Assembly (NCBI RefSeq): GCF_010730745.1
Contig: NZ_AP022615.1
Span: forward strand, 4,960,001-5,024,000
Direction: 5' to 3'
DNA: 64,000 nt
From: Mycobacterium heidelbergense
GTDB lineage: Bacteria; Actinomycetota; Actinomycetes; Mycobacteriales; Mycobacteriaceae
In this document: in pieces, positions 46,768 through 57,884 of the stretch
How the letters are laid out: each line of letters opens with the position of its first letter
Position numbering within the stretch: position 1 is the stretch's first letter
Made by a program: the position numbers and the translations under genes
Notes under the pieces: generated by a model
Told to the model about the DNA's origin: nothing
What the model saw: the letters and a program-made list of their open reading frames with translations, nothing else
The model's database searches: none

Positions 46768-46885
46768 CACGCTCGGCAGCTTAAATGAGAACCCGCCCAC
46801 TGTCGACGAATTCGCGATTTGCGTCCACCTTGGACGTAACAGGCGGATGACCGATCTAGTCGTGATACGCCGACCATGAGTATGC

Positions 46886-46918
46886 GGCGGGCGGGAAGTT
46901 CGGCCTTCCCGCCCCGCC
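46886..46918 (-). terminator. GC-rich hairpin after the GjpA-like gene copy B
   Basis: GGCGGGCGGGAAG pairs with CTTCCCGCCCCGCC (one bulge), loop about 5 nt, 12 nt after the stop. No T-run. Confidence 0.6.
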
Positions 46919-46930
46919 GCTGCGTGTTGC

Positions 46931-48070
46931 TCAGAGAGCGCCGAGCACTGCGGTGACGATCCTCAGCAACGCGCCGGGAATGATCCCAGCCAGATTGCCG
47001 CCGAGACCGCTCGCCAGGCCGGTAATGCCGTTGGCGCCCAGCATTGTGGTGAGCTGGGCGGCCGTCGATCCAGCGGCCACAGCCGCTGCGGGCGTCGTAG
47101 ACTGACCCAGTGCCTGCGCGAGCTGGTTGGGCCAGGTCACCAGCAGCTGCTGAAGCAGGCTGCCGCTATTGAGGAGTCCGGTGAAGGCCTGGCCCGTGGG
47201 GTTGTACAGGGCGCTCGGGTTGACGTAGCCGTTGAGAAGGTTGCCGACGAAGTTGGCGGGCATCTTGAGGGCGTCGGTCACCGCGCCCCCGAGGTTCCCG
47301 GTGGACAGGTCGCCGCCGATCTTGCCGAGATCCTGTAACGCCCCGAAGGTGACGCTGATCTGCGGAGACAGCAGGGCGCCGCTGAGGGCTTTCAGGTTTG
47401 AATAGCTCAAAAACGTGTTGGACACATTGGTCAAGGTTTGCAGCATCTCGCCGGGGATCGTCGGCGTCGGCGTCGCCCCGGCCTTAGCGGTATTGAGGAT
47501 CGGGCTCAGCAGGGGCTTGAGCGTGTGGTCCATCGCTTCCAGCACCCACTCGTCGTAGTAGCCGAACGCGCCGTAGAAGTTGCCCTGCCCGAGCGAGGTC
47601 AGGATCTCTTGCAGGGTGCTTCCGGTCTCCGTAACGCCGGCATGCGTCACGCTTCCCCCGAACAGCCCGAAGACGAAACCGTCGTCGCCGCCGTACCACC
47701 CGCCGTAAAGCGCGTTCTGCAAACCCGTTTGGGCGCCCAACAGCCCGGCGTTGATCAGGCCGCCGTAGCCCGACAGGTTGCCGCCGATCTGGTCCAGCAG
47801 TCCGGGAATCGCAATCTCGGCCTGGCTACCCAGGATCTGCAGGTTGGCGACCGATTGATTGAAGACATCTTGGTAGTCGGTGACTACATCACCGATCCCG
47901 CTGGTGAGTTCCACCGCCCGCTGCTGGATCTCGACCGGGACGGGGGCGGGGGCTATGGGCGTCACGGCGATCAGGCTGGCGCCGACCATGGCGGCACCGG
48001 CTACCAGTAATTTGTGCGGACCGGCCCGCAAAATCTGGCCGGTCGAATCGGAACGAAGGGCAAGCTGCAC
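46931..48070 (-). CDS. GjpA-like secreted/outer-membrane protein, copy B
   Basis: 379 aa. Signal-type start HKLLVAGAAMVGASLIAVTPIAPAP, the shared segment IQQRAVELTSGIGDVVTDYQDVF, Gly/Asn-rich middle and a hydrophobic C-terminal end (PGALLRIVTAVLGAL) like that of copy A (STIALHILAAL). Porin function is only a database-style name. A candidate IdeR box lies about 100 nt upstream, so iron may control it. ATG preceded by AAAGGAGA, a strong ribosome site. Confidence 0.75.
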   Translation of the reverse strand: MQLALRSDSTGQILRAGPHKLLVAGAAMVGASLIAVTPIAPAPVPVEIQQRAVELTSGIGDVVTDYQDVFNQSVANLQILGSQAEIAIPGLLDQIGGNLSGYGGLINAGLLGAQTGLQNALYGGWYGGDDGFVFGLFGGSVTHAGVTETGSTLQEILTSLGQGNFYGAFGYYDEWVLEAMDHTLKPLLSPILNTAKAGATPTPTIPGEMLQTLTNVSNTFLSYSNLKALSGALLSPQISVTFGALQDLGKIGGDLSTGNLGGAVTDALKMPANFVGNLLNGYVNPSALYNPTGQAFTGLLNSGSLLQQLLVTWPNQLAQALGQSTTPAAAVAAGSTAAQLTTMLGANGITGLASGLGGNLAGIIPGALLRIVTAVLGAL

Positions 48071-48171
48071 GGCATCTCCTTTAGGTACTCAGCCATTGAC
48101 GTCCGCCACCACGGGCGCCATGGACGCTACCTGGGGGCCCTCTGCGACACAATAGGTTTGCCTTAGCTAAT

Positions 48172-48190
48172 TGAGGCTAGGCTGGCCTTA
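48172..48190 (-). promoter_or_regulatory. Candidate IdeR iron box
   Basis: TGAGGCTAGGCTGGCCTTA matches 15 of 19 positions of the mycobacterial IdeR consensus TWAGGTWAGSCTWACCTWA. It lies between the lipL 3' end and the GjpA-like gene, so only the latter can be its target. Confidence 0.45.
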
Positions 48191-48274
48191 TCAAGGTCGG
48201 CGCACGTCGGGGCCGTGCGATGTGCGTGGGATCACACGTCGACCACCGGGAGGCGCACCGGCCCGCCTGCGGAT

Positions 48275-49561
48275 TCAGCCGGCGACGGCCCCGGGCTCGG
48301 GGAACGGCGCGCCGAACTCGGGGACGGGCGCGAGCCCGCGCTTGCGGGCCTTGGCGGCGGCCTGGCGGATCAGCTTGTAGATGCCGACGAACGCGGCATG
48401 ATCGGTCGCCACGAACGGCGTCAGCAGCCGGTTGTGCACCAGCGCGAACGCGATCCCCTCCGCCGGGTAGGCCCAGCCGACCGAACCGCCCATCCCGACG
48501 TGACCGAAGCCCGGCATCACGTTCCCGATCGGCAGGCTGTGGTAGCCCAGGTGGAAAGCCAACGGCACGAACAGGTTCCGGTCGGGCCGCAGGCTCGGCC
48601 GGCCCGTCAGGCCCGCCACCAGTTCGCGGGACAAAAACCGGGTGCCGTCGATCTCACCGCCGTTGGCGATGGCCCCGTACATGCGCGCCAGCGCGCGGGC
48701 CGTCGCGACCCCGTTGGCCGCCGGAATCTCCGCGTCCAGCAGCGGGACCTCGCCCTGGACGGCGGCAATCATGCCCGGGAAGTACATGGAACGAAACGCG
48801 CCCGACAGCTCGTTGGCGACCCTGCGCGTCACGCAGTCGACGACCGGGTTGGCGACGATGCTCTGCGGCATGATGATCTCGGCGACCCGGGTCGGGGACT
48901 CGGCCGGCGGGCGACCCAGGTGCATGCCGTCGGTGTCCAGCGGCTCGGCGAGCTCCTCGCGGATCAGCGCGCGCATGCCCTGCCCGGTCACCGCCCGGGC
49001 AAGCCCCGACATCAGCCAACCGAAGGTCAGCGCGTGGTACGCGGGTTTGCCGAGCAGCCGTCCCGGAGGCGCGGCGGCCAGCCGGCTTTCCATCACGACG
49101 TGATCCAGCAAGTCCTCCCGGGTGGCGCCCCGCAGGCCCGACAGGCCGGCGGCGTGCCTCATCACCTCGCGCACGGTGAGTGCCGCCTTGCCGTTGGCCG
49201 CGAACTCCGGCCAGTACTCGGCAACCGGGGCCTCGTAGTCGATCAGCCCGCGATCGGCGAGCCGGTGGATGACCGTGGCGGCCATTCCCTTGGTCGCCGA
49301 GAACACCATGGGGGCGGTGTCGGCCGACCACGGCGCGTGACCGCCCCGGTCAGCCCAGCCTTTCCAGACGTCGACGGCGGGTTGCCCGTCGACGTACACC
49401 GCCAGTGCTCCGCCACCGAACCGACGCCCGGGGAACATGGTGGAAAAGCTGCGCACGACGCAATCGAAGTGTGGGTCCGCCGCGCCGAACACACCATGGC
49501 CCGCGTCAGGGCCATCGTGGGGAGGGACCGCGCGGCGATCGACCCATGATTCCACCGTCAC
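48275..49561 (-). CDS. lipL: Serine-beta-lactamase-fold esterase LipL
   Basis: 428 aa. Class C beta-lactamase/esterase fold with the SxxK nucleophile motif S88-A-T-K91 (MVFSATKGMAA), a Tyr-containing second motif in the PVAEYWPEF region, and GHVGMGGSVGW near the C-terminus as the third motif. Length and gene order (next to meaB) match LipL, Rv1497. Hydrolyses short acyl esters; exported or surface-associated in M. tuberculosis, although no classical signal is visible. Confidence 0.92.
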   Translation of the reverse strand: MTVESWVDRRAVPPHDGPDAGHGVFGAADPHFDCVVRSFSTMFPGRRFGGGALAVYVDGQPAVDVWKGWADRGGHAPWSADTAPMVFSATKGMAATVIHRLADRGLIDYEAPVAEYWPEFAANGKAALTVREVMRHAAGLSGLRGATREDLLDHVVMESRLAAAPPGRLLGKPAYHALTFGWLMSGLARAVTGQGMRALIREELAEPLDTDGMHLGRPPAESPTRVAEIIMPQSIVANPVVDCVTRRVANELSGAFRSMYFPGMIAAVQGEVPLLDAEIPAANGVATARALARMYGAIANGGEIDGTRFLSRELVAGLTGRPSLRPDRNLFVPLAFHLGYHSLPIGNVMPGFGHVGMGGSVGWAYPAEGIAFALVHNRLLTPFVATDHAAFVGIYKLIRQAAAKARKRGLAPVPEFGAPFPEPGAVAG

Positions 49562-49624
49562 ACTTTCGAATTTACGTGGATTTCATACTGCCCGACGGCA
49601 AACAAAGATTAATTTACCTTTCCG

Positions 49625-50623
49625 TTAGCGAGACGCTGCGTCCAGTATTTGCTGGGCCGCCAGCGCGGGGGTCAGCTCCCCCGCCTTGACCCGGCGTTCG
49701 ACGTCGGCGCGGATCTTGCGCACGTCCGGGTTGGACAGCACCCGGTGCACGACCGTGTCGCGGACCATCTGCCAGGTCCAGTCCACCTGCTGGGCCCGCC
49801 GGCGCTCGTCGAACTCGCCGGCCTCGGTGAGCACCTGACGATGGCGCTCGATGGTGTCCCACAGCTCGGTCAGGCCGGTCCCCTCCGTCGCGCTCATCGT
49901 GAGAACCGGTGGGCGCCACAGCGTCTCACGCGGGTGGATCAATCTGATCGCGCCGGACAGTTCGCGCGCGGCCTTTCGCGCCTCGGCCAGGTGCTCGCCG
50001 TCGGCTTTGTTGACCACCACGACGTCGGCCAGCTCCAGCACGCCCTTCTTGATGCCCTGCAGCTGATCGCCGGCGCGCGCCAGGGTCAACAGCACGAAGG
50101 TGTCGACCATGTTGGCCACGGCCACCTCGGACTGGCCGACGCCGACGGTCTCGACGAGGATCACGTCGAACCCGGCCGCCTCCAGCAGCACGATGGTCTC
50201 CCGGGTGGCCTTCGCCACCCCGCCCAGCGTGCCCGAGGTCGGCGACGGGCGGACGTAGGCGTCAGGGTGCACCGCCAGGCGCGCCATCCGCGTCTTGTCG
50301 CCCAGGATCGAGCCGCCGGTCCGCGTCGACGACGGGTCGACGGCCAGCACCGCGACCCGATGGCCGTGCCCGATCAGCTGCATGCCGAGCGACTCGATGG
50401 TGGTGGACTTCCCCACCCCGGGCACACCGGTGATGCCGACGCGGTGCGCGTTTCCCGAGTGCGGCATCAGCTCCAGCAGCAGCCGCTGGGCCTTTTCCTG
50501 GTGGTCGGCGCGGGTGGACTCCAGCAGGGTGATGGCGCGCGGCAGGGCCGCGCGATCGCCGCCGCGGATGGCCTTGGCCAAACGTTCCGGCGTCATCTGG
50601 CCCCCCACCACGCGAGGCTGCAA
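49625..50623 (-). CDS. meaB: Methylmalonyl-CoA mutase-protecting G3E GTPase MeaB
   Basis: 332 aa; the internal ATG (MTPERLAKAI) at 50596 may be the real start. P-loop GVPGVGKST, switch residues in GDKTRMARL, ETVGVGQSEV, and the NKAD guanine-specificity motif. Gates adenosylcobalamin loading into and protects methylmalonyl-CoA mutase. It follows mutB by 55 nt. In H37Rv mazEF4 lies in this gap as I recall; here it is absent. Confidence 0.95.
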   Translation of the reverse strand: MQPRVVGGQMTPERLAKAIRGGDRAALPRAITLLESTRADHQEKAQRLLLELMPHSGNAHRVGITGVPGVGKSTTIESLGMQLIGHGHRVAVLAVDPSSTRTGGSILGDKTRMARLAVHPDAYVRPSPTSGTLGGVAKATRETIVLLEAAGFDVILVETVGVGQSEVAVANMVDTFVLLTLARAGDQLQGIKKGVLELADVVVVNKADGEHLAEARKAARELSGAIRLIHPRETLWRPPVLTMSATEGTGLTELWDTIERHRQVLTEAGEFDERRRAQQVDWTWQMVRDTVVHRVLSNPDVRKIRADVERRVKAGELTPALAAQQILDAASR

Positions 50624-50678
50624 CTAGCGACGCATTCCTCGAGTAGCGGCGTCGTGGAATACAGTTTCGCGGCAACCA

Positions 50679-52931
<2,253 letters not shown>

Positions 52932-52936
52932 TGCGG

Positions 52937-54814
52937 CTACGCTCCCAACCGGGCGAGAAGATTCGAAAGGGCTTGGACCGCATCAATTTTCGCGGTCAGG
53001 AACTCGTCCGGCCGGTGCTCGGCATCCGCCACCGCCTTTTCCGGTCCGGCCAGGTACACCCTCGACACACCGGCCCCACGGGCCGCCGCGACGACGCCCG
53101 CGGCCTCGTCCCGGTAGCGCTGGTCGGTGCCGCAGATGACCGCCACGCCCGGCGACCCGGCGTCCCCGACGGCCGCCGCGACAGCGGCGGAGTCGACGGT
53201 GCCCGGATTGACCGCCTCGACGCCGCCCGACGCCAGCAGGTTCGTCGCGAACGTGGCCCGGATGTTGTGCTCGGCCAGCGGGCCCAACGGAAGCAACAGC
53301 GCCCGCGGGCGTGAACCGGTGCGGGCCAGAAAGGCATCGGAGCGGTCGCGCAGCGCTTCGAACGCGGCGGCGTAGCGCGCCAGGTTGCCGGCGGCCAGCG
53401 GCGAGGCCGACGAATCACCGTGTGGCAGCGCCGGTTCGGACAGGTTCGGGAATTCATTGACACCGGTGATCGCGGTGCGGCGGTGCGCGATGTCGTCGGC
53501 GCGTCGCGCGGCGATCTCGGCGATCCGCTCGGCGATGTACGCGCGTGCGCCGACGAATCCGCCGTGCGCCTCGATGGACTGGAAATGCTCCCAGGCCCGC
53601 TGCGCCAGCCGCTGGGTGAGGTCCTCGACGAACCACGATCCGCCGGCGGGGTCCAGCACCCGGCCGACGTGCGACTCTTCCAGGAGCAGCAGCTGGGTGT
53701 TGCGGGCGATCCGGCGCGCGAAGCTGCGCGCCGTGCCGGGAAAGCCGCCCGGGATCGCCGCGTCGAACGGCAGCACCAGCACGGTGGCGGCGCCGCCGAC
53801 GCCCGCGCCGAACGCGGCCAGCGTGCAGCGCAGCATGTTCACCCACGGGTCGCGCTGGGTCATCATCGGCAGCGACGTTTCCGCGTGCACGGTGACGGCG
53901 CCGCCCTGCGGGTCGCCGAGCACCTCGGCGACCCGCGCCCACAGTTGGCGCGCGGCCCGCATCTTGGCGAGCGTCATGAACTGGTCGTCGTCGGCGGCCA
54001 GCCGGAAACTGATCTGCCGCAACGCCTCGCCGACCGTCAGCCCGGATTCGGTGAGCAGCCGAAGGTAGGCCACCCCGGCGGCGACCGTGCCGGCCAGCTC
54101 CCATGTCGCGTTGGCGCCCAGGTTGTGGAAGGCGGGCCCGTCGACGGTGATCGCCCGCACGCCGCAATGACGCGACGCCCGCTCGGCGGCCGTGACGACC
54201 TCGCCGAGCGCGGGCGCGGGACGGTCGCTCAGCGACGCGGTGAGCGGGTCGCCGCCCAGGTCGATCGAGAGCGTGGCGCGCTGTTCGGGTTCCACCCGGG
54301 CCGCCAGCGCCAGCATGACGTCGCCGGCGGCGGCGTAGTCGGCGCCGGCGACGAGGAGGACCGGCGCCATGCTCAGGTACACGCCGTCGAGGGCGCCCTC
54401 GAGCTGGTCGGGGGTGACGCCGGACTCCCCTATCCGGAGCACCAGCGCGCTGGCCCCGTTGGCCAGCGCGTCGAGCACGGCCGAATTGACGTCCTTGGCC
54501 GCGACCCCGGCGACCCGGTCGGCCGGAAAGGCCTCGGCCACCTTCCATCCGGACTTGACGTCGCGCAGCGCGTCGCCCCCACGCACGTACGGCCACTCGC
54601 CGGGCAGCGGCGGTTCCGGCAGCTCGTCGAGCGCGGTGTAGAGCGCCCGGATGGCGATCCCGTCGTAGGTCGGGGTCTCCAGCAGCCGCTCGGGCCGGTC
54701 GCCCAGCTCCGTGGGGTCCTTCCGGGTGCTTTTGGACAGCACCCCGGCGACCGCCGTGCGCCAGCGCCCGCGAACCTGTTCTAGGTCGGCGAGCTCGGGT
54801 ACATCAATGGACAC
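52937..54814 (-). CDS. mutA: Methylmalonyl-CoA mutase, small subunit
   Basis: 625 aa from GTG 54814 (SIDVPELADLEQVRGRW); ten further residues are open upstream. Mutase barrel without a proper cobalamin-binding His motif in the C-terminal domain, as expected for the non-catalytic alpha subunit. Operon mutA-mutB-meaB-(lipL). Confidence 0.96.
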   Translation of the reverse strand: MSIDVPELADLEQVRGRWRTAVAGVLSKSTRKDPTELGDRPERLLETPTYDGIAIRALYTALDELPEPPLPGEWPYVRGGDALRDVKSGWKVAEAFPADRVAGVAAKDVNSAVLDALANGASALVLRIGESGVTPDQLEGALDGVYLSMAPVLLVAGADYAAAGDVMLALAARVEPEQRATLSIDLGGDPLTASLSDRPAPALGEVVTAAERASRHCGVRAITVDGPAFHNLGANATWELAGTVAAGVAYLRLLTESGLTVGEALRQISFRLAADDDQFMTLAKMRAARQLWARVAEVLGDPQGGAVTVHAETSLPMMTQRDPWVNMLRCTLAAFGAGVGGAATVLVLPFDAAIPGGFPGTARSFARRIARNTQLLLLEESHVGRVLDPAGGSWFVEDLTQRLAQRAWEHFQSIEAHGGFVGARAYIAERIAEIAARRADDIAHRRTAITGVNEFPNLSEPALPHGDSSASPLAAGNLARYAAAFEALRDRSDAFLARTGSRPRALLLPLGPLAEHNIRATFATNLLASGGVEAVNPGTVDSAAVAAAVGDAGSPGVAVICGTDQRYRDEAAGVVAAARGAGVSRVYLAGPEKAVADAEHRPDEFLTAKIDAVQALSNLLARLGA

Positions 54815-54989
54815 CGATTTGCTCCCTATTTCCCAGCACATGGCAGTGTTGTGTGGGGTTGCTCGGGGTCTGCCACGTACTAATGAGGCTAATTGATCGG
54901 GGCTCGTCGCTAAAAACGGCGGGGTCGGCTCGGGGCGCCGATGAAACGCCAGCCTCGGGATACGAGTTATTCATCTGGGCCCCGTACCC

Positions 54990-55772
54990 TTGACAGGCGT
55001 GACGGCCTCCGCCACCAGCAAAATCACCCGGGCGCTGCGCGATCTCGGCGGCGCGATGGGCGCGGCCGCGCGCCGGCTGTCCTGGCCCCGGGCGATCGCG
55101 ACAGTGGTCGGCATCACAGTCGTGATCGCGGCGGCGACGTGGCTTCCGCTGCCCACGCCGGTGCAGATGCGGGACTGGGCGGAATCGGTGGGCCCCTGGT
55201 TCCCGCTGGCGTTCCTCGGCGCGCACGTCGTGGCCACGGTGGTGCCGGTCCCCCGGACGGCGTTCACCCTGGCCGCCGGGCTGCTGTTCGGCCCGATGTC
55301 GGGCGTGGCGATCGCAGTGGTCGCCAGCACCACGAGCGCGGTGATCGCGATGCTGCTGGTGCGCGCGGCCGGCTGGCGGCTCAACCGCCTGGTTCGCCAC
55401 CGATCGATCGACACGGTCGACGAGCGCCTGCGGCAACGGGGCTGGCTGGCCATCCTGTCGCTGCGATTGATTCCCGCCGTGCCGTTTTCGGCGATCAACT
55501 ATGCCGCCGGCGCGTCCACCGTGCGCCTGCTGCCGTACACGTTGGCCACGCTCGGCGGCCTGCTGCCCGGCACCACCGCCGTGGTGATCCTCGGCGACGC
55601 GCTCGCCGGCCACCCCAGCTCGCTGCTGTTTCTCGTGTCGCTGTGCACGGCCAGTCTGGGGCTGACGGGCCTGGTCATCGAGATTCGCCACTATCGGCGG
55701 CACCACCGCCGCGCGACACAGGGCGCCTCGCGCGGCGAAGAGCCGTCCCCCGAACCGGCCGTCGTCGGCTAG
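54990..55772 (+). CDS. TVP38/TMEM64 (DedA-like) membrane protein, Rv1491c-like
   Basis: 260 aa; GTG 54999 also possible. SNARE-associated VTT domain: FLGAHVVATVVPVPRTAFTLAAGLLFG and RLIPAVPFSAINYAAG with the conserved Pro and Arg. Probably a lipid scramblase or transporter. Divergent from mutA across 175 nt, as Rv1491c is. Confidence 0.9.
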   Translation: MTGVTASATSKITRALRDLGGAMGAAARRLSWPRAIATVVGITVVIAAATWLPLPTPVQMRDWAESVGPWFPLAFLGAHVVATVVPVPRTAFTLAAGLLFGPMSGVAIAVVASTTSAVIAMLLVRAAGWRLNRLVRHRSIDTVDERLRQRGWLAILSLRLIPAVPFSAINYAAGASTVRLLPYTLATLGGLLPGTTAVVILGDALAGHPSSLLFLVSLCTASLGLTGLVIEIRHYRRHHRRATQGASRGEEPSPEPAVVG

Positions 55773-55846
55773 GTTCACGGGAACGCGAGTCTGAACGATT
55801 GGCGAATGCGTGCCATCGAAAGGGCAACCCGTCATTGCCTGCACTA

Positions 55847-55874
55847 TGCCTGTGATGCTGCTATTATGCAGGCA
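55847..55874 (+). promoter_or_regulatory. vapBC operator/promoter
   Basis: TGCCTG (55847-55852) and CAGGCA (55869-55874) form an inverted repeat reaching the start codon. A -10-like TATTAT (55862-55867) ends 6 nt before the ATG, so translation is probably leaderless. Confidence 0.6.
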
Positions 55875-56107
55875 TGGTTGCCATCACGGTCCGTGAAGTC
55901 CCCGACCAGGTTCGCGACGAACTGGCTGCACGTGCGGCGCGATCTGGGCAGTCATTGCAGGAGTACCTGCGCGGCCTGCTCGTCGCGATGGTCGACAAGC
56001 CGACGGCGCGCGACGTCGTCGCCCGCGCCCGCGCCCGCGTGAACACGACAGGAGTGCGCCTGGACGCGTCCACAATCCTTGCCGCCAAAGACGCCGATCG
56101 TCGGTGA
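55874..56107 (+). CDS. vapB: VapB-type antitoxin (FitA-like)
   Basis: 77 aa: MVAITVREVPDQVRDELAARAARSGQSLQEYLRGLL RHH domain, basic linker (RARARVN) and short tail. GTGA overlap with vapC. Confidence 0.87.
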   Translation: MVAITVREVPDQVRDELAARAARSGQSLQEYLRGLLVAMVDKPTARDVVARARARVNTTGVRLDASTILAAKDADRR

Positions 56108-56520
56108 GCGAGCGTGTCGTCTGTGACGCATCGGCGGTGGTAGCCGTCCTACTGGATTCCGGCGGTGATGGTCAATGGGCAACAGCACAATTGACGGAAG
56201 CGGATCTCTTCGCACCGACGTTGTTGCCGTACGAATGCACCAACGTCATCCGACGTGCAGAACTCAGTGGAGCAATCGGGGCCGACCAGGCCGTACAAGC
56301 GCACGCCGATCTACTCGACCTAACGATTGATCTTTGGCCATACGACGTGCTGGCAACCCGCGCCTGGGAGCTCAGGGCCAATCTGTCCAGCTACGACAGC
56401 GCCTACGTCGCGCTCGCCGAGATCTTGGCTGCTCCGTTGGTGACGTTGGACCGCCGGATTCTGCGAGCGCCGGGCATTGCCTGTTCGGTGTTGGTTCCCA
56501 GCGGAAAATTCGGGCGGTAG
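56104..56520 (+). CDS. vapC: VapC-type PIN-domain toxin
   Basis: 138 aa. Acidic residues D8 (VCDAS), E44 (PYECTN), D98 (SYDSAYVALAE) and D116 (TLDRR). Intact. Convergent with the RES toxin gene, 19 nt apart. Confidence 0.88.
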   Translation: MSERVVCDASAVVAVLLDSGGDGQWATAQLTEADLFAPTLLPYECTNVIRRAELSGAIGADQAVQAHADLLDLTIDLWPYDVLATRAWELRANLSSYDSAYVALAEILAAPLVTLDRRILRAPGIACSVLVPSGKFGR

Positions 56521-56539
56521 CGTCCTCAGGTACCGCGCG

Positions 56540-57172
56540 TCAATAGGTCGGTTGCACTATCCGTACCTGCCGCCTAGCGGGTGGGTGCGCCACCTCGATA
56601 CCGGCCTGAGCGCACGCCTGGGTACCGCTGAGCGCATGAGGGTCGGTGGGCCAATTGCGTTGCCCCGCATCATCGAACAACGCGACCGCGTTGGGCGCCG
56701 GCCCGGTGGTGAACCGCGTCTGATACCGGATGCCGGCGTGCCGGCCCGTGCCGAAGAAGGCGGCCGCCCATGCCTGCGGCAGGTCGTAAGCCGGGCATGT
56801 CCCGATTTCACGGGTCATGCCGAAGTCGACGGCGTTCCGCGCGCAGGCGTTGGCAAGCCACCGTGGTACCGGTATCCGAAGTTCCGAAACCTGTGTGCCC
56901 GCGGCGGCGTCGAACGTGACCAGCCCCTGGCGCACCAGGTCGTGACCGAACCGCTCCCGCAGGGCCGTCGCCAAATCTGTTGATAAATAACAGGTTCCGT
57001 TGGGTTGTAACAGATCGAATCGGCCCGAGAGGTCGGAAGAAAACCACCACGGGGACTTGTTGACGGTGTGCGCCCGGTACAGCGGCACGTCCACCGCCAG
57101 GCGCGACCGGGGGAAGCCCGACAACGCGGGCGGCGGTAGGCCAAGCGCGGGCCGCTGTCGTGAACCGCTCAC
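56540..57172 (-). CDS. RES-domain toxin (NAD+-degrading, MbcT-like)
   Basis: 210 aa from GTG 57172, which overlaps the stop of the antitoxin (GTGA). RES fold with R33 in LYRAH, W/F motif PWWFSSDLSGRFD (R51) and E73 in ALRERFG, the usual Arg/Glu active-site residues of RES NADases/NAD phosphorylases. Predicted to deplete NAD+ when free of its antitoxin. Confidence 0.82.
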   Translation of the reverse strand: MSGSRQRPALGLPPPALSGFPRSRLAVDVPLYRAHTVNKSPWWFSSDLSGRFDLLQPNGTCYLSTDLATALRERFGHDLVRQGLVTFDAAAGTQVSELRIPVPRWLANACARNAVDFGMTREIGTCPAYDLPQAWAAAFFGTGRHAGIRYQTRFTTGPAPNAVALFDDAGQRNWPTDPHALSGTQACAQAGIEVAHPPARRQVRIVQPTY

Positions 57173-57696
57173 GCGCGCCAGCCGGCCGCCACCTCGCGCG
57201 CCATCGCGACCACCCGCTCGGCGTCGCGGCCCTCGCGCAACCACTCACTCGGGCACGCGCCGTCGAGCCGATCGCTGGGGGCGCGCATCCACAGCGCCAT
57301 CATCCAGGCATCGTCGGTGCCTTCCGCAAGGGCCGTCAGCACCGCGCGCAGCGACGGAATCGTGGCGCCGCTATCGAGGAACTGCCACACGGGATACACC
57401 ACTCCGCCGTCGGCTAGCGGGCAGCCCAGCATCGCGTGCTGGGCAATTCTCTGGTGCAGGGCCTGCCGCGATATCCCGAGCCAACGGGCGAGCCCCGAGG
57501 TGTCGTAGAAGGGTCCGGACAGCTCGTCGAACACATGGCCCAACGGCAGCGCCGCCACCATGGCTTCGGCGATGGCTTCGGGATCGCCGAACGCTTCCGG
57601 GCTCAACTGTGCGTCGGCGGCTTTGCGAAGCCGGTCGTGCACCTTGCGGCTGACCGATCGCATGATCTCCCGTTCCAGCACCGCCAGATCCGTCAT
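57169..57696 (-). CDS. Xre/MbcA-like antitoxin of the RES toxin (DUF2384 type)
   Basis: 175 aa from ATG 57696 with GGGAG just upstream; the frame is open to 57729. HTH-like segment GLARWLGISRQALHQRIAQ and the C-terminal DUF2384 pattern CPSEWLREGRDAERVVAMARE. Binds and silences the toxin encoded directly downstream. Longer than the usual MbcA (about 110 aa). Confidence 0.8.
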   Translation of the reverse strand: MTDLAVLEREIMRSVSRKVHDRLRKAADAQLSPEAFGDPEAIAEAMVAALPLGHVFDELSGPFYDTSGLARWLGISRQALHQRIAQHAMLGCPLADGGVVYPVWQFLDSGATIPSLRAVLTALAEGTDDAWMMALWMRAPSDRLDGACPSEWLREGRDAERVVAMAREVAAGWRA

Positions 57697-57719
57697 CGTC
57701 ACTCCCCGGTCCAAAATTA

Positions 57720-57758
57720 CGTCAAGCACGTCAAGTATATCCCGTCAAGCGCATCAAG
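57720..57758 (-). promoter_or_regulatory. Iterated CGTCAAG operator of the RES toxin-antitoxin operon
   Basis: CGTCAAG at 57720, 57729 and 57743 and CATCAAG at 57752, spaced 9, 14 and 9 nt, in the promoter region. On the minus strand they read CTTGACG and overlap possible -35 elements and a TATACT. Likely autoregulatory sites. Confidence 0.5.
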
Positions 57759-57884
57759 CGCGCGTCGTTCGCCGCTGCCGCATGGCCTCCCCGGTTCGCC
57801 GGCCGACAGCGCGGCGGCTTACCGGCCACGTCGGGGGCGAAGATCAGAGTCCGGCGCCGGCACCCGCCCGCCCAAGATGGAAGG

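Noticed and set aside
48215..49549. 444-codon frame antisense to lipL
   Set aside because: LipL with SxxK motif is certain on the other strand.
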